From Marinobacter aromaticivorans (GTDB lineage Bacteria > Pseudomonadota > Gammaproteobacteria > Pseudomonadales > Oleiphilaceae): 64,000 bases of DNA. Positions within the stretch are counted from its first letter, which is position 1; every line of letters starts with the position of its first letter. The DNA lies in contig NZ_NIHD01000013.1 in the NCBI RefSeq assembly GCF_002806975.1, forward strand, positions 1-64,000. The letters are read 5' to 3'. Positions 39,365 to 50,084 of this stretch are shown here, piece after piece. The notes below the pieces were generated by a model that saw only the letters and a list, made by a program, of their open reading frames with translations, was not told the origin of the DNA and did not search any database. Position numbers and translations under genes: made by a program.

Positions 39365-41253
39365 TGCACTCACCTATCAAGCTTTGGGATTTTAGCGGCG
39401 GCATCCACCCGGCAGAAAACAAACAGCTTTCAACTAGCCGGCCGATTCAAGCCGCAGGGATTCCCGGGCAACTGGTGCTGCCACTGCAACAGCATATCGG
39501 TGAGCCTGCGGAGCCTATAGTGGCAGTTGGCGATTGTGTTCTTAAAGGCCAGAAAATAGCCGACGTCAGTCATGGCATGGGCGTTCCGGTTCACGCACCA
39601 ACATCCGGTGTGATTGAGAGCATCGGCGACTACCCGGTACCACACCCCTCCGGCATGGCCGACAAGTGCATCGTTATGAAGCCGGACGGCAAGGATCAAT
39701 GGTGTGACCGCTATCCCATCAGCGATTATCGCAAACTCGACAGGGACGAGGTTCTGGACATAATTCACTCGGCTGGCATCTCCGGCATGGGTGGCGCTGG
39801 CTTTCCAACCTACATCAAGCTGAAACCACGCCGGGATCGCAAGGTCGACACGCTGATTCTTAACGGCGCCGAATGTGAGCCCTACATAACCGCTGATGAC
39901 ATGACCATGCGTGAGCGCGCCGACGAGGTTGTTGCCGGGCTCAAAGTGATGGCCTGGATTCTGCGCCCCGAGCGCTGCGTGATCGGCATTGAGGACAACA
40001 AGCCGGAGGCTGCAGCGGCGCTGCGCGAAGCCATTCAGGGAACACAGATTGAAATCGCTGTTATCCCGACCAAATACCCGTCCGGTGGTGAAAAACAGCT
40101 GATCCGGATTCTCACCGGCATGGAAGTGCCCAGTGGTGGCATCCCGGCAGATATTGGAGTGATGTGCCAGAACATTGGAACCGCCGTTGCCGTGGCCCGG
40201 GCGGTGTTTGAAGGCTCACCGCTAATCAGTCGGGTTGTTACGGTTACCGGTGAGGCAGTAAAAAACCCGGGCAATTTCGATGTGCTTGTGGGTACGCCCG
40301 TGGACTATCTCCTGGAACAGGCGGGCCTGCAGGCAGATCGTGCCAGCCGCCTGGTTCTCGGCGGACCCATGATGGGGTATACCCTGACCACCACAGCGGT
40401 ACCGGTTATCAAGACAACTAACTGCATCATTGCAGCATCTGCCAGTGAACTGCCTGCACCGCCACCGGAGCAACCCTGCATCCGCTGCGGCCAGTGTGCT
40501 GAGGTCTGCCCCATGGAGCTTTTGCCGCAGCAACTGTTCTGGCACGCAAAGGCCACGGAATTCGAGAAAGCCGAGCACCTGAATCTGTTCGACTGCATAG
40601 AGTGTGGTGCCTGCTCGTACGTTTGCCCGAGCTCCATCCCGCTCGTGCAGTACTACCGTTATGCCAAGGGTGAGATCCGGGTTCAGCGTGCAGAGCAGCT
40701 CAAGGCCGATCGTGCACGGGAGCGCTTTGAGGCCCGTCAGCAGAGGCTTGAACGCGAACAGCAGGAGAAAGAACTGCGTCGTAAAGAGCGCGCCAGGGCT
40801 GCTGCAGAAGCCCAGGCCAAAAAGAAAGCAGAGGCCGAAAAAATTGCCGCCAATGGAGACGCTGTAGACGAACGGGCGGCAAGGTCCGCTCTTGTTGAGC
40901 AGGCTCTGGCGCGGAAAAAAGCCAGCACCGCTACCAGCGCCACTACCAGCAATAATGCCAGCCAGACGCCTGATCCGCAGTCACAAACGGTCGCCCCTGG
41001 CCGGCCAGCCCGGGAGGAGCCCGACATTGAAACGCTGGAAAAGCAGTTTGCCCAGGCCCAGTCCAAACTGGAAACCATGCAAACCATGCTTGAAGATGCC
41101 AAGGCCCAGCAAGCCGACAATGTAGACAAGCTGGAACGTGCGGTGGCCAAGAACCATGACCGGGTGAAGCGTGCAGAAGCCGCCCTGGCAGATGCCCGAA
41201 AGCTGCAGGAAGACCAGCGCGAAACCCAATCCGAAACCCAGTCCATAAAATAA
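39364..41253 (+). CDS. rsxC: Rsx/Rnf NADH-binding subunit C
   Basis: Peripheral subunit that takes electrons from NADH. The 629 residues contain an FMN/NADH-binding NuoF-like domain (the AGISGMGGAGFPTY loop at about 137-150). Two 4Fe-4S motifs follow, CIRCGQCAEVCP (about 373) and CIECGACSYVCP (about 412). The last 170 residues are a charged Ala/Glu/Lys/Arg-rich coiled coil, a feature known from gammaproteobacterial RsxC proteins; its length varies between species and its role is unclear. Confidence 0.95.
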   Translation: MHSPIKLWDFSGGIHPAENKQLSTSRPIQAAGIPGQLVLPLQQHIGEPAEPIVAVGDCVLKGQKIADVSHGMGVPVHAPTSGVIESIGDYPVPHPSGMADKCIVMKPDGKDQWCDRYPISDYRKLDRDEVLDIIHSAGISGMGGAGFPTYIKLKPRRDRKVDTLILNGAECEPYITADDMTMRERADEVVAGLKVMAWILRPERCVIGIEDNKPEAAAALREAIQGTQIEIAVIPTKYPSGGEKQLIRILTGMEVPSGGIPADIGVMCQNIGTAVAVARAVFEGSPLISRVVTVTGEAVKNPGNFDVLVGTPVDYLLEQAGLQADRASRLVLGGPMMGYTLTTTAVPVIKTTNCIIAASASELPAPPPEQPCIRCGQCAEVCPMELLPQQLFWHAKATEFEKAEHLNLFDCIECGACSYVCPSSIPLVQYYRYAKGEIRVQRAEQLKADRARERFEARQQRLEREQQEKELRRKERARAAAEAQAKKKAEAEKIAANGDAVDERAARSALVEQALARKKASTATSATTSNNASQTPDPQSQTVAPGRPAREEPDIETLEKQFAQAQSKLETMQTMLEDAKAQQADNVDKLERAVAKNHDRVKRAEAALADARKLQEDQRETQSETQSIK

Positions 41254-41274
41254 CCTGAATCAGGCCCGACTTTC

Positions 41275-42327
41275 ATGGCGTTTGTTCAACAGTCCTCACC
41301 TCATGCTCACAATGCGCGACCGACATCCAAGGTGATGCTCTGGGTCATTCTTGCATCCTTGCCGGGCCTGCTGGTGCAAACCCTGTTTTTTGGCTGGGGC
41401 AACCTGATCAACGTGGTCTGGTGTATCGCCATTGCCTTGGCCTCGGAAGCAGCCATACTCAAACTGCGCAGCAAACCGGTGGCGTTTTTTCTCCGGGACA
41501 ATACCGCCGCTGTAACCGGGTTATTGCTCGGGCTGTCGTTGCCGCAGTTTGCGCCCTGGTGGGTATCCGCCGTAGCGGTCATCTCGGCCATAGTGATAGC
41601 CAAGCAGCTGTATGGCGGCCTGGGATCCAACCCTTTCAACCCTGCCATGGTGGGCTACGCGCTGGTGCTGATTTCGTTCCCGGTAGCCATGACCACCAAC
41701 TGGGCGGAGCCGGCGTTACTCTGGGGCAAGGCTCCCGGTTTCGCGGATACACTGGCGGCAATCGCCTCCGGCCAGCAAACAGCGGTCGACGGCTGGACTA
41801 TGGCCACGCCGCTGGACGAATACAAGCACAAGATTGCCAACCATACCGCGGTCGAAGTACTCGCCCACCCTACCTTTGGAGATGGAGTTGCAAAAGGCTG
41901 GGAGTGGGTTAACGCAGCCTTCCTGGCCGGTGGGCTTTTGCTGATTGGCCTGCGGATAATCACCTGGCATATTCCTGTGGCGTTTCTGGCCGCCCTCGCG
42001 GCCATGAGCCTGGCCTTCGGAAGCAATGCAGACCAGTACGCCCCGCTGTCATTACACCTGTTGGCCGGAGCTACCATGCTGGGGGCATTTTTCATTGCCA
42101 CCGATCCGGTATCGGCTGCGACCAGCCACCAGGGAAAGCTGATTTACGGGGCTGGTATAGGGATACTGGTCTACCTGATCCGGAGCTGGGGTAACTATCC
42201 GGATGCGGTGGCGTTCAGCGTTTTGCTCATGAACTTTGCAGTACCATTTATTGATTACTACACACCGCCACGGACCTACGGTCATCACAAAGCCCGGCGG
42301 GGTCTGCCCGGTGGGGGCAGGAGCTGA
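41275..42327 (+). CDS. rsxD: Rsx/Rnf subunit D
   Basis: Inner-membrane subunit related to NqrB, 350 residues with about ten membrane segments. TDPVSAAT (about residues 269-276) is the motif whose last Thr carries covalent FMN in the family. The segment [15 protein letters not shown] (about 115-129) is also diagnostic. It follows rsxC after 21 nt and precedes rsxG by 2 nt. Confidence 0.95.
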   Translation: MAFVQQSSPHAHNARPTSKVMLWVILASLPGLLVQTLFFGWGNLINVVWCIAIALASEAAILKLRSKPVAFFLRDNTAAVTGLLLGLSLPQFAPWWVSAVAVISAIVIAKQLYGGLGSNPFNPAMVGYALVLISFPVAMTTNWAEPALLWGKAPGFADTLAAIASGQQTAVDGWTMATPLDEYKHKIANHTAVEVLAHPTFGDGVAKGWEWVNAAFLAGGLLLIGLRIITWHIPVAFLAALAAMSLAFGSNADQYAPLSLHLLAGATMLGAFFIATDPVSAATSHQGKLIYGAGIGILVYLIRSWGNYPDAVAFSVLLMNFAVPFIDYYTPPRTYGHHKARRGLPGGGRS

Positions 42328-42329
42328 CC

Positions 42330-43031
42330 ATGGCAACCATGACCCAATCCATTCGGCGCAGCGCCATCGGCCTCGGCATATTTGCTGTAATAACCGGCGG
42401 AACCATTGCCGTAACCCAGGCTCTGACCAAGGAACGCATCGCAGAACAGGCGGCAAGAGCGGAAGCCAAAGCCCTGTTTGAAATCATTCCCGAAACAGCC
42501 CATAACAATGACATGCTCAGAGACACCGTGGTTCTGCCGGCCAGTGACCGGCTTGCGACCGAAGGGCCGGTTACTGCCTGGGTAGCGCGCCAGGACGGGC
42601 AACCGGTAGGCATGATCATGCCAGCCATTGCGCCGGACGGCTATTCTGGCACCATAAAGCTGCTGGTGGGTATTGATCCGGGCGGTACTGTTCTGGGTGT
42701 GAGGGTTATCAGCCACAAAGAGACTCCTGGGCTGGGAGACCGGATTGAAACCAGAAAGTCGGACTGGATTTATGCTTTTGACGGTCGTTCTCTCGGCAAT
42801 CCGAAGCCCCGGGAGTGGAATGTAAAAAAGAACGGCGGCGTTTTTGACCAGTTTACCGGCGCCACCATCACACCAAGGGCCGTTGTTAAAGCAGTACAGA
42901 AATCTCTGATTTATTTTCGGAAAAACCAGAGAGTCATCCGGGCCCGGTTAAACCGGACACCTTCAGGGGAAGGCCCTGAGTTGACACCCGGAGATCTGAC
43001 AGACGAATCCCCGAACCTGGAGCAATCCTGA
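42330..43031 (+). CDS. rsxG: Rsx/Rnf subunit G
   Basis: Periplasmic FMN-carrying subunit anchored by one N-terminal helix (about residues 12-30). At 233 residues it has the conserved [13 protein letters not shown] and [12 protein letters not shown] segments; the Thr of TGAT is the expected covalent FMN site. The C-terminal 20 residues are acidic and not conserved in general. It is part of the rsx operon. Confidence 0.95.
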   Translation: MATMTQSIRRSAIGLGIFAVITGGTIAVTQALTKERIAEQAARAEAKALFEIIPETAHNNDMLRDTVVLPASDRLATEGPVTAWVARQDGQPVGMIMPAIAPDGYSGTIKLLVGIDPGGTVLGVRVISHKETPGLGDRIETRKSDWIYAFDGRSLGNPKPREWNVKKNGGVFDQFTGATITPRAVVKAVQKSLIYFRKNQRVIRARLNRTPSGEGPELTPGDLTDESPNLEQS

Positions 43032-43033
43032 TT

Positions 43034-43747
43034 ATGGCGACGAAAACATCGGGTGACATCATCCGCGACGGGCTTTGGAGTAATAACCCGGCCCTGGTTC
43101 AGGTACTGGGGCTATGCCCCCTTCTTGCGGTTACCAGCACGGTGGTCAACGCAATAGGCCTGGGGCTGGCAACCCTGATGGTACTAATGGGCTCGAACCT
43201 TGCAGTGTCGCTGATCCGGAACTTTGTCAGCGAGTCTGTGCGCCTGCCGGCATTTGTGATGATTATTGCGTCCTTCGTAACCTGTGCCGAGCTGCTAATG
43301 CAGGCATACACTTACGAGCTGTATCAGATTCTCGGTATTTTCATCCCGCTCATTGTCACCAACTGCGCCATTCTGGGCCGTGCGGATGCATTTGCTTCGC
43401 GTAACGCTCCCGGCCCTGCACTTCTTGACGGTGCCATGATGGGCACCGGCTTCTTTATTGTACTGTTGATACTCGGCGGCATGCGGGAACTGATTGGCCA
43501 GGGCACGCTGTTTGTTGATATGCATCTGCTGTTCGGCCCCATGGCTGCGGACTGGGTCATGGAGCCCTTCGCCAACTACCCGGACATGCTCTTCATGGTA
43601 TTGCCCCCCGGCGCATTCGTGGGCCTGGGTTTACTCATTGCCCTGAAAAACGGCATCGACAGCCGCCTCAAAGACCGCCAGAAGGAGGCTCAACCAGCGG
43701 TCGTGCCGGGCAGCAAGCGCGTACGTGTTACCGGGAGCGCCTCATGA
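43034..43747 (+). CDS. rsxE: Rsx/Rnf subunit E
   Basis: Six-segment inner-membrane subunit, 237 residues, paralogous to RsxA. It shares the Cys-containing segments [17 protein letters not shown] and [17 protein letters not shown], and with RsxA it forms the membrane electron path. It is last of the six rsx genes and is followed after 28 nt by nth, as in E. coli. Confidence 0.95.
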   Translation: MATKTSGDIIRDGLWSNNPALVQVLGLCPLLAVTSTVVNAIGLGLATLMVLMGSNLAVSLIRNFVSESVRLPAFVMIIASFVTCAELLMQAYTYELYQILGIFIPLIVTNCAILGRADAFASRNAPGPALLDGAMMGTGFFIVLLILGGMRELIGQGTLFVDMHLLFGPMAADWVMEPFANYPDMLFMVLPPGAFVGLGLLIALKNGIDSRLKDRQKEAQPAVVPGSKRVRVTGSAS

Positions 43748-43775
43748 TCCGCCGCCAGAGTTTTCCAAAAACGCC

Positions 43776-44414
43776 ATGAATAAAGCCAAACGTATTGAAA
43801 TATTCTCCCGTTTTCGGGAAGCCAACCCCAACCCGAAAACCGAGCTGAATTACAGCACTCCGTTCGAGCTGCTGATTGCAGTTATTCTCTCTGCACAGGC
43901 AACCGATGTAGGCGTCAACAAGGCTACCGACAAGCTGTTTCCTGTGGCCAACACACCTGAGGCCATACTTGCATTGGGCGTGGATGGCCTGAAAAGCTAT
44001 ATCAAAACCATCGGGCTGTTCAATAGCAAGGCAGAGAACGTGATCAAGACCTGCCGGATCCTGGTTGAAAAGCACGACGGCGTTGTTCCTGACAACCGGG
44101 AAGACCTTGAAGCTCTGCCCGGAGTCGGGCGCAAAACTGCCAACGTGGTTCTGAATACCGCGTTCGGGCAACCGACAATGGCCGTGGACACCCATATTTT
44201 CCGGGTATCAAACCGTACCGGGATTGCTCCGGGCAAGAACGTACTGGAAGTCGAGAAGCGCCTGATGCGGCTGGTGCCCAGGGAGTTTCTTCTGGATGCC
44301 CACCACTGGTTGATTCTGCACGGGCGTTACACCTGTGTTGCACGAAAACCCAGGTGTGGCGCCTGCATTATCGAGGACCTGTGCGAGTTCAAACAGAAGA
44401 GCGATTATTTGTAA
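43776..44414 (+). CDS. nth: endonuclease III
   Basis: DNA glycosylase/AP lyase for oxidised pyrimidines. The 212 residues contain the helix-hairpin-helix LPGVGRKTANVVLNT with the catalytic Lys (about residue 121). AVDTHIFRV carries the catalytic Asp (about 139). The C-x6-C-x2-C-x5-C cluster motif lies in CVARKPRCGACIIEDLC. The start MNKAKRIEIF matches E. coli Nth; the frame extends upstream into rsxE but without support. No strong ribosome site is visible. Confidence 0.96.
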   Translation: MNKAKRIEIFSRFREANPNPKTELNYSTPFELLIAVILSAQATDVGVNKATDKLFPVANTPEAILALGVDGLKSYIKTIGLFNSKAENVIKTCRILVEKHDGVVPDNREDLEALPGVGRKTANVVLNTAFGQPTMAVDTHIFRVSNRTGIAPGKNVLEVEKRLMRLVPREFLLDAHHWLILHGRYTCVARKPRCGACIIEDLCEFKQKSDYL

Positions 44415-44499
44415 GTGGTAGGACAGTAGCCAGCAAAGCCGACTTATGACTGCTTTTTGGTGGCTATTGCCCTAACCATGCCACTGAACGTTTACAGGG

Positions 44500-45072
44500 T
44501 TAAAGCCCCAGCATGTCTTTCTTCAGGCTTTTTTGGGCCGGGTCATCAGACAGCCAGATACCAAACAGGGCCTTTTTGAACTCAAGATCGCCAACCGTGT
44601 CTTTTTCCTCGCCATTTTTCAGCACCTTCACCCCCTGACCGGGAAGGTAAACAAGGTCAAACACATCGCCTTCCTTGATTTCTTCCTTGAACACCGACAT
44701 AAACTGGTCGATATCTGCTTTCACCGCGGACATATCGCCGCCTGTGGAGGCCTCAAACCCCTCCATGGTCGCCTCAGTCATACGGTCGCTGGTGATCATG
44801 CCGGAGGTAATGTGCAATGTAATCGCCTGGGGTTCATCGGCTTCAACCACCGCATTACCATCCTTCTGAACCCGGGGCACATACAAGCTGCCAACGTACA
44901 GATCCATGAAAAATTTGGAACGGGTACCTGCACCGTTCAATTGAAGCTCGGTGTTACCTGCAGTATAGGTATCGGGAATATCGACACCACCCACATTTGC
45001 CGCCAAGGCGGGCGCCGACAGGGTGGTTATCAGCATCAGCGATGCAAAGCCCGCCAAAAATGCCTTCTTCAT
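44500..45072 (-). CDS. secreted chalcone isomerase-fold protein
   Basis: A 190-residue protein with a clear signal peptide (MKKAFLAGFASLMLITTLS...ALA). The bacterial chalcone-isomerase-like domain follows (SKFFMDLYVGSLYVP; FGIWLSDDPAQKSLKKDMLG). Bacterial members usually lack the plant catalytic residues, and their function, perhaps fatty acid or flavonoid-like ligand binding, is not established. The ATG at 45072 has GGAAAG seven bases upstream. It is convergent with nth and downstream of rpoS, from which a terminator separates it. Confidence 0.82.
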   Translation of the reverse strand: MKKAFLAGFASLMLITTLSAPALAANVGGVDIPDTYTAGNTELQLNGAGTRSKFFMDLYVGSLYVPRVQKDGNAVVEADEPQAITLHITSGMITSDRMTEATMEGFEASTGGDMSAVKADIDQFMSVFKEEIKEGDVFDLVYLPGQGVKVLKNGEEKDTVGDLEFKKALFGIWLSDDPAQKSLKKDMLGL

Positions 45073-45210
45073 AGTGCTTTCCTTTTCCGTCATTGTTATG
45101 AGAGTTCATTCGTCGCCAGGTCCCCACTTGCGGCCCCGGTGGGGCTATTCTAACAATGTCCGGAAGCCGCGAATCGCCACCTGGTTCTCATTTGCACGGT
45201 TGCTGACACA

Positions 45211-45241
45211 GAAACGCCAGCCATGAGAGGCATGGCCGGCG
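45211..45241 (-). terminator. rpoS terminator
   Basis: An 11-bp stem (CGCCGGCCATG with CATGGCTGGCG, one G.U pair) with a 5-nt loop, followed by TTTC on the minus strand. It starts 26 nt past the rpoS stop and should end the long minus-strand transcript coming from ispD-rpoS. Confidence 0.7.
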
Positions 45242-45267
45242 TTATGGAGAGCCTGTCAAACAAAGCT

Positions 45268-46305
45268 CTACTGGAAGAGCAGATTGCCAGTCAGGCCCTC
45301 CTTTTCCAGAATTTCACGCAGGCGCCGCAACGCCTCAACCTGAATCTGGCGAACCCGCTCACGGGTAAGGCCAATCTCTTGCCCTACCTCCTCGAGTGTG
45401 CTGACCGGATAGCCCCGCAGACCAAAACGGCGGGACAACACCTCCTGCTGTTTTTCACTAAGCTGATCTATCCAGTTTCCAAGGCAGGCGCTCATGTTGT
45501 TATCCTGAAGCACATCGGCCGGGTCCGACGCCCCCTCATCAGCCACTGTGTCCAGCAATGATTTCTCGCCACCAGTCCCAATGGGCGTATCCATGGAGGC
45601 CACCCGCTCGTTAAGCCCGAGCATACGCTTCACATCGTTGACAGGCTTATCCACCATCCTGGCGATTTCTTCCGCTGACGGCTCGTGATCAAGCTTTTGA
45701 GTCAGCTCACGGGCGGCCCGCAAATACAGGTTAAGCTCTTTTACAACATGAATGGGCAGACGTATGGTGCGGGTCTGATTCATGATGGCCCGTTCTATTG
45801 TCTGACGGATCCACCAGGTGGCGTAAGTAGAAAAGCGGAAACCGCGTTCCGGATCAAACTTTTCGACAGCCCGGATCAGGCCCAGATTGCCCTCTTCGAT
45901 CAAATCCAGCAAGGTCAGGCCGCGGTTCACATAGCGTCGTGCAATTTTCACCACCAGCCGCAAATTGCTCTCGATCATTCGTTTACGCCCGGACTCCTCA
46001 CCTTTGCGCGCCAGGCGTGCAAAGTAGACTTCTTCTTCCGGCGTCAGGAGTGGAGAAAAACCGATTTCATTCAGGTAAAGCTGTGTTGCATCCAGTTGCT
46101 TTGAATTGGTGTAATAACGCCCCTGGGCAGAAAACCCTCCATCGGATTCAACTGCTCCGGAAGCGCTTTTTCCGGCTTTTTCTTCTGCGAGCAACTGGTT
46201 CTCAGCGTCATCAACTACTGCAGAGTCTGTAGAGTCATCAAGGTTGGTAGAATCATCAACATCTGTTATGCGATCAACAATCATTTCTTCTTGTTCTGCT
46301 GACAT
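45268..46305 (-). CDS. rpoS: RNA polymerase sigma factor RpoS
   Basis: Stationary-phase and general-stress sigma factor. The 345 residues have region 1.2 ([21 protein letters not shown], here slightly shortened), region 2 with [16 protein letters not shown] and [16 protein letters not shown], region 3 and region 4. The region 4 helix-turn-helix is [20 protein letters not shown]. The N-terminal 75 residues are acidic and variable, as is usual. The start at 46305 (MSAEQEEM) fits the family; the frame continues 25 codons upstream. The gene follows nlpD, and in relatives the main rpoS promoter lies inside nlpD. Confidence 0.97.
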   Translation of the reverse strand: MSAEQEEMIVDRITDVDDSTNLDDSTDSAVVDDAENQLLAEEKAGKSASGAVESDGGFSAQGRYYTNSKQLDATQLYLNEIGFSPLLTPEEEVYFARLARKGEESGRKRMIESNLRLVVKIARRYVNRGLTLLDLIEEGNLGLIRAVEKFDPERGFRFSTYATWWIRQTIERAIMNQTRTIRLPIHVVKELNLYLRAARELTQKLDHEPSAEEIARMVDKPVNDVKRMLGLNERVASMDTPIGTGGEKSLLDTVADEGASDPADVLQDNNMSACLGNWIDQLSEKQQEVLSRRFGLRGYPVSTLEEVGQEIGLTRERVRQIQVEALRRLREILEKEGLTGNLLFQ

Positions 46306-46455
46306 ATCTCTTGCCCCGCCTTTCAACAATCCTGGATTTTGCCCGATACTTCTTTTTATTGCGGGCATTGGGTATTTCACTTCGATTCAGGACTACTTCA
46401 ACAGCCGGCCTGTGGCCGCCATCATTTTTTCTTCTTCTGTACTACTCATCTGCCA

Positions 46456-47361
46456 TTAACGTGGTGGCAAATAGTGAGCCGGATCGACCGGGTTTCCATT
46501 TTTCCGTATTTCAAAATGTAACATGGGCCTACCTGCACCACTGCTGCCAAGCTCGGCTATAACCTGCCCGGCTTTTACTTTCTCTCCCTCCGCGACCAGA
46601 ATCCTCCGGTTGTGAGCGTAAGCACTAAGATAATGCTCGTTATGGTTCACGATAATCAAATTACCGTACCCGAGCAAACCGTTGCCGGCATAGACCACAT
46701 TTCCTTCCGCCGCAGCCCTTACAGCATCCCCGGCTTTTCCGGCAATATCAACGCCTTTATTGACTTTTCCGGATGCTGAATAGCCTGCAATTACGGTGCC
46801 AGGGTGTGGCCAGCGCCAGGGTATACCGGCAACTGTCTGGGTACGGGAAGCCAGAGGGGCAGAGGTGTCGGACTTGCGAGTGACCGCAGGTTTCGGGGTA
46901 TTTGACGGAGTTACTACAGGAGGTTTGGCGCGTGCCGGTCGGGCGGAGGTGCTTGCGACCGGTCTTGATCTCTGTGCTGCTGCATGACCATTACTGCCAG
47001 ACGGCACCTTGCCGCGAAGATCCAGCCTGAGCACCTGCCCGGCCCGGATCGTCCATGGCGGCCCGATACCATTGGCACTACCCAGCTCCCGGTAATCCCG
47101 GCCATAATTCCAGGCAATGCCATACAACGTCTCGCCCTCACGAACCACATGGCGCCCCCAATACACCGGAGGGTTGTAGAGATCGTCCTGATGCAGCGCA
47201 CGGGTGTTACAACCACTCAGGGCCCCGGAGAGAAGCAGTATTATGCTGAAGAAGACCCCGGCTTTAACGGTTTCAAAAGCCCATGGGGGACGCCGGGTAC
47301 CGGACAGGAACCTCGGGGAAGCGGAATAAACAGCTTGAAGTGACCCACGCAACGATCTCAC
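46456..47361 (-). CDS. nlpD: NlpD-type lipoprotein, cell-division amidase activator
   Basis: Outer-membrane lipoprotein that activates the septal amidase AmiC. After a long N-terminal stretch a lipobox (LSGALSGC) gives the lipidated Cys at about residue 51. A LysM domain (HVVREGETLYGIAWNYGRD) and a Pro/Ala/Ser-rich linker follow, and then an M23 domain. Its first zinc His is replaced (VNKGVDIAG), as in E. coli NlpD, so it should not be an active peptidase. The start is GTG at 47361 with no good ribosome site, and the 50 residues before the lipobox are unusually long. The start is therefore uncertain. Confidence 0.92.
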   Translation of the reverse strand: MRSLRGSLQAVYSASPRFLSGTRRPPWAFETVKAGVFFSIILLLSGALSGCNTRALHQDDLYNPPVYWGRHVVREGETLYGIAWNYGRDYRELGSANGIGPPWTIRAGQVLRLDLRGKVPSGSNGHAAAQRSRPVASTSARPARAKPPVVTPSNTPKPAVTRKSDTSAPLASRTQTVAGIPWRWPHPGTVIAGYSASGKVNKGVDIAGKAGDAVRAAAEGNVVYAGNGLLGYGNLIIVNHNEHYLSAYAHNRRILVAEGEKVKAGQVIAELGSSGAGRPMLHFEIRKNGNPVDPAHYLPPR

Positions 47362-47578
47362 AGGAATAACACCGGCCCGGCTATAGGTAATCTGTACAGG
47401 CTCTGAGTCTGGTCAAAGAAGATCCTGAAGTTTTAAAAGTAACCCGCTAATTTATTGCACATTTTAGCGCCAAATCCAAGTTACTGACCCGCCACTCCTG
47501 TTACCCATCCTGTTTTTTGTTACGGGTAGAAACAGGAACATGACTGAAAAGGTAACACCGGATTATCAGGCCCCTCTT

Positions 47579-48559
47579 TCAAGAGCGGCGCTCTGCCGGG
47601 CCTGTGCCTCCAAGCCACTCAACCAGCAAAACAAGAGCAACACCGGTAATGGCCATAATAACCGCCATGAGAACCTGCGGATCATGGCCGGTAAGATCCG
47701 AAAACGCACCCGGGCTTATGCTGATTTCAGTCAACGGCACCTGTTCACCGGAACTGTTGGTTCGCCAGCTCAGGGTTTCCTTCCAGGGCCAGACCTTGTT
47801 CAGGGCGCCAATCATGAAGCCGGTTAGCAGGGCGAGAACCGGATCGTGGTACCTGTGAAATGCCCAGGTAATCAGCCTCGCAACGGACAGGAGCCCTGCC
47901 AGGCAGCCCGCCATAAACAATAGTAACAAAGCGATATCAAAGGATTTGATCGCTGCCAGAACCGGGCCGTACATACCCAGGATAACCAGAATAAAACTGC
48001 CCGATATCCCAGGCAGAATCATGGCGCATATTGCTACAGCGCCGGCGGCAAAAAACATCGCAGCTGAAGGATTCAGCTGCACCGCAGAAAGGGTTGTAAT
48101 CCACCATGCGACCGCAACGCCAATAATCAGGGGAATGAGTAACGTCAGCCGGTAATTCAGTGCCTGGCGCCCAACATGCCAGACAGACGCCAGTATCAGC
48201 CCGAAGAAAAAACTCCAGATAAGAATCGGATATTCCGTAAGCATAAAGCTGATTACAGTAGCCAGAGTCACGATACTGGCGAGAATCCCCGCCAGCAAAG
48301 TACTGAGAAAGGTTGCATCGCAGGCCTGCCAGAACGCTCTCGGATTGCCCCGGAACAGGTGTCTGAATACCGCCCCGGGAATCGCGTTAATCGCCTCCAG
48401 AAGCCGGAAATAGATACCGGTTATAAACGCGATGGTGCCGCCTGAAACGCCCGGTACAATATCAGCTGCCCCCATCGCCATCCCCCTCAGGAACACTGAG
48501 GCGGAATGCTGTACACGGGCGTTGCTTTGCGAAGTAACTTCCTGTGGTCGATCGCTCAA
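47579..48559 (-). CDS. DUF368 polyprenyl-phosphate transporter (PopT family)
   Basis: A 326-residue inner-membrane protein of the DUF368 family. Members named PopT have been shown to return undecaprenyl phosphate to the cytoplasmic face of the membrane. [20 protein letters not shown] (about residues 26-45) and the later [18 protein letters not shown] are the two matching re-entrant motifs, and about eight membrane segments are visible. Its ATG overlaps the end of pcm by 4 nt. It sits between pcm and nlpD in a cluster that in E. coli lacks it. The marine setting suits a transporter important at high pH or high sodium. Confidence 0.88.
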   Translation of the reverse strand: MSDRPQEVTSQSNARVQHSASVFLRGMAMGAADIVPGVSGGTIAFITGIYFRLLEAINAIPGAVFRHLFRGNPRAFWQACDATFLSTLLAGILASIVTLATVISFMLTEYPILIWSFFFGLILASVWHVGRQALNYRLTLLIPLIIGVAVAWWITTLSAVQLNPSAAMFFAAGAVAICAMILPGISGSFILVILGMYGPVLAAIKSFDIALLLLFMAGCLAGLLSVARLITWAFHRYHDPVLALLTGFMIGALNKVWPWKETLSWRTNSSGEQVPLTEISISPGAFSDLTGHDPQVLMAVIMAITGVALVLLVEWLGGTGPAERRS

Positions 48560-49185
48560 CGGACAACTCCGCCCAGCAAAGGTACGAAACGAACCGGCTC
48601 AAGTTCGTGCCGTTCAAACCGGTCTCCTTTGCGGATTATCTCAACCAGTACCTGGTTCTCCTCGCCAACCGGCGCCACCAGTACACCTCCATCGGCAAGC
48701 TGATCCAGGAGCTCGGGCGGCACCTCCATCGGCGCAGCGGTAACGATAATGCCATCGAACGGGCCTCTTTCAGGCCACCCCATACCACCATCAGCATGCT
48801 TGAGCATAACATTGCGGATACTGAGTTGGCGCAGTCGCTCCCGGGCACGATCCTGCAGAGGCTTGATTCGCTCGACACTGTAAATCTGGTCGAACAGGTG
48901 AGACAACACAGCTGTCTGGTAACCGGATCCGGTGCCCAGCTCCAGCACTCTGGCGGGTTCATGGCTGAGCAAAAGCTCAGTCATTCGCGCGACTATATAC
49001 GGCTGTGACAGGGTCTGGCCGTAGCCAATAGGCAGGGATGTGTCCTCATAGGCCCGATGCGCCAGCGCCTCGTCCAGAAAAATATGCCGTGGCACCTGCC
49101 CCATGACCTCCAGCACTCGATCCGACTGGATACCCGAATCCTTGAGGCGTTGCACCAGACGCATACGAGTGCGCCTTGATGTCAT
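48556..49185 (-). CDS. pcm: protein-L-isoaspartate O-methyltransferase
   Basis: Repairs damaged proteins by methylating isoaspartyl residues with SAM. The 209 residues include [16 protein letters not shown] (about 80-95, SAM-binding motif I) and the substrate-side segment [23 protein letters not shown]. The start is ATG at 49185 with AAGG seven bases upstream. It gives [14 protein letters not shown], which matches Pseudomonas Pcm. The frame continues far upstream in the surE region, and a GTG overlapping the surE stop (GTGA at 49212) is an alternative. Confidence 0.93.
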   Translation of the reverse strand: MTSRRTRMRLVQRLKDSGIQSDRVLEVMGQVPRHIFLDEALAHRAYEDTSLPIGYGQTLSQPYIVARMTELLLSHEPARVLELGTGSGYQTAVLSHLFDQIYSVERIKPLQDRARERLRQLSIRNVMLKHADGGMGWPERGPFDGIIVTAAPMEVPPELLDQLADGGVLVAPVGEENQVLVEIIRKGDRFERHELEPVRFVPLLGGVVR

Positions 49186-49208
49186 CCCTATACCTTGCAG
49201 CTCTCCGG

Positions 49209-49979
49209 TCACGCATCGCCCCCCATGGAAAGCTGCAGTGAATCTGCCCAGCTTCTTAGCGACACAAGCGCTTCGTGGCGGGTCATGTCGATGTGCACAG
49301 GTGTTAGCGAAACGTACCCCTGGGCAACCGCATGAAAATCTGTACCCGGGCCGGCATCGCCGCCCTTGCCTGCGGCCCCGATCCAGTAACGCTCCTTGCC
49401 CCTGGGGCATGTCATGGGTACCGCACCTTCGGCGCGCTCCCGGTCACCCAGCCGGGTGACGCGGAACCCAGCCAGTTCCTTCCAGGGGAGATCCGGTACG
49501 TTCACATTGAGAATGGAGCGCCGCCCCAGTACAAGAGGGCTTTTACTTTCAAGCAGTGTGCGTACCACTCTGGCGGCCGTGTCGTAGTGATTGCGCCCTT
49601 CGCTCACCAGAGAGACAGCAATAGCTGGCAGCCCCAGATGGCGGCCTTCGGTCGCCGCTGCCACGGTGCCGGAATAGATAATGTCGTCACCGAGATTGGC
49701 GTGGGTATTGATACCGGAAACAACCCGGTCAAATGGCTCATCAAACAATCCGTTTACCGCCAGATGAACGCAGTCTGTAGGCGTGCCATCAACAGAACGG
49801 AAGCCGTTGGGATGCTGCTCAACCGTCAGCGGACGATTCAGCGTCAAAGCATTACTGGCGCCGCTGTGATCCCTGTCCGGCGCGACCACTTCCAGATCCC
49901 CGAGGCCTTTCAGGCCTTCATACAGAGCGACAAGTCCCGGTGAATGCACACCGTCGTCGTTTGACAAAAGAATACGCAC
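49209..49979 (-). CDS. surE: 5'/3'-nucleotidase SurE
   Basis: Metal-dependent nucleotidase linked to stationary-phase survival. The 256 residues begin with the family signature [14 protein letters not shown], whose Asp pair binds metal. [15 protein letters not shown] and [19 protein letters not shown] follow. The start is GTG at 49979, preceded by GGAGAG with six bases of spacing; it places the signature at the N-terminus. An ATG-proximal extension from 50006 has no ribosome site. Confidence 0.95.
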   Translation of the reverse strand: MRILLSNDDGVHSPGLVALYEGLKGLGDLEVVAPDRDHSGASNALTLNRPLTVEQHPNGFRSVDGTPTDCVHLAVNGLFDEPFDRVVSGINTHANLGDDIIYSGTVAAATEGRHLGLPAIAVSLVSEGRNHYDTAARVVRTLLESKSPLVLGRRSILNVNVPDLPWKELAGFRVTRLGDRERAEGAVPMTCPRGKERYWIGAAGKGGDAGPGTDFHAVAQGYVSLTPVHIDMTRHEALVSLRSWADSLQLSMGGDA

Positions 49980-50084
49980 AGTACTCTCCAAAAAAGCAAC
50001 GTCCACATAAAGTGACGTCTGTAAAAATTAACGCCTAAAAACTACAGATACATAATATGCAACAAGTAGCGGACCGCGTCCCGG

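Noticed and set aside
44427..44468. Terminator after nth
   Set aside because: TAGCCA/TGGCTA forms an outer inverted repeat, but the inner pairing is irregular and no T-tract follows.
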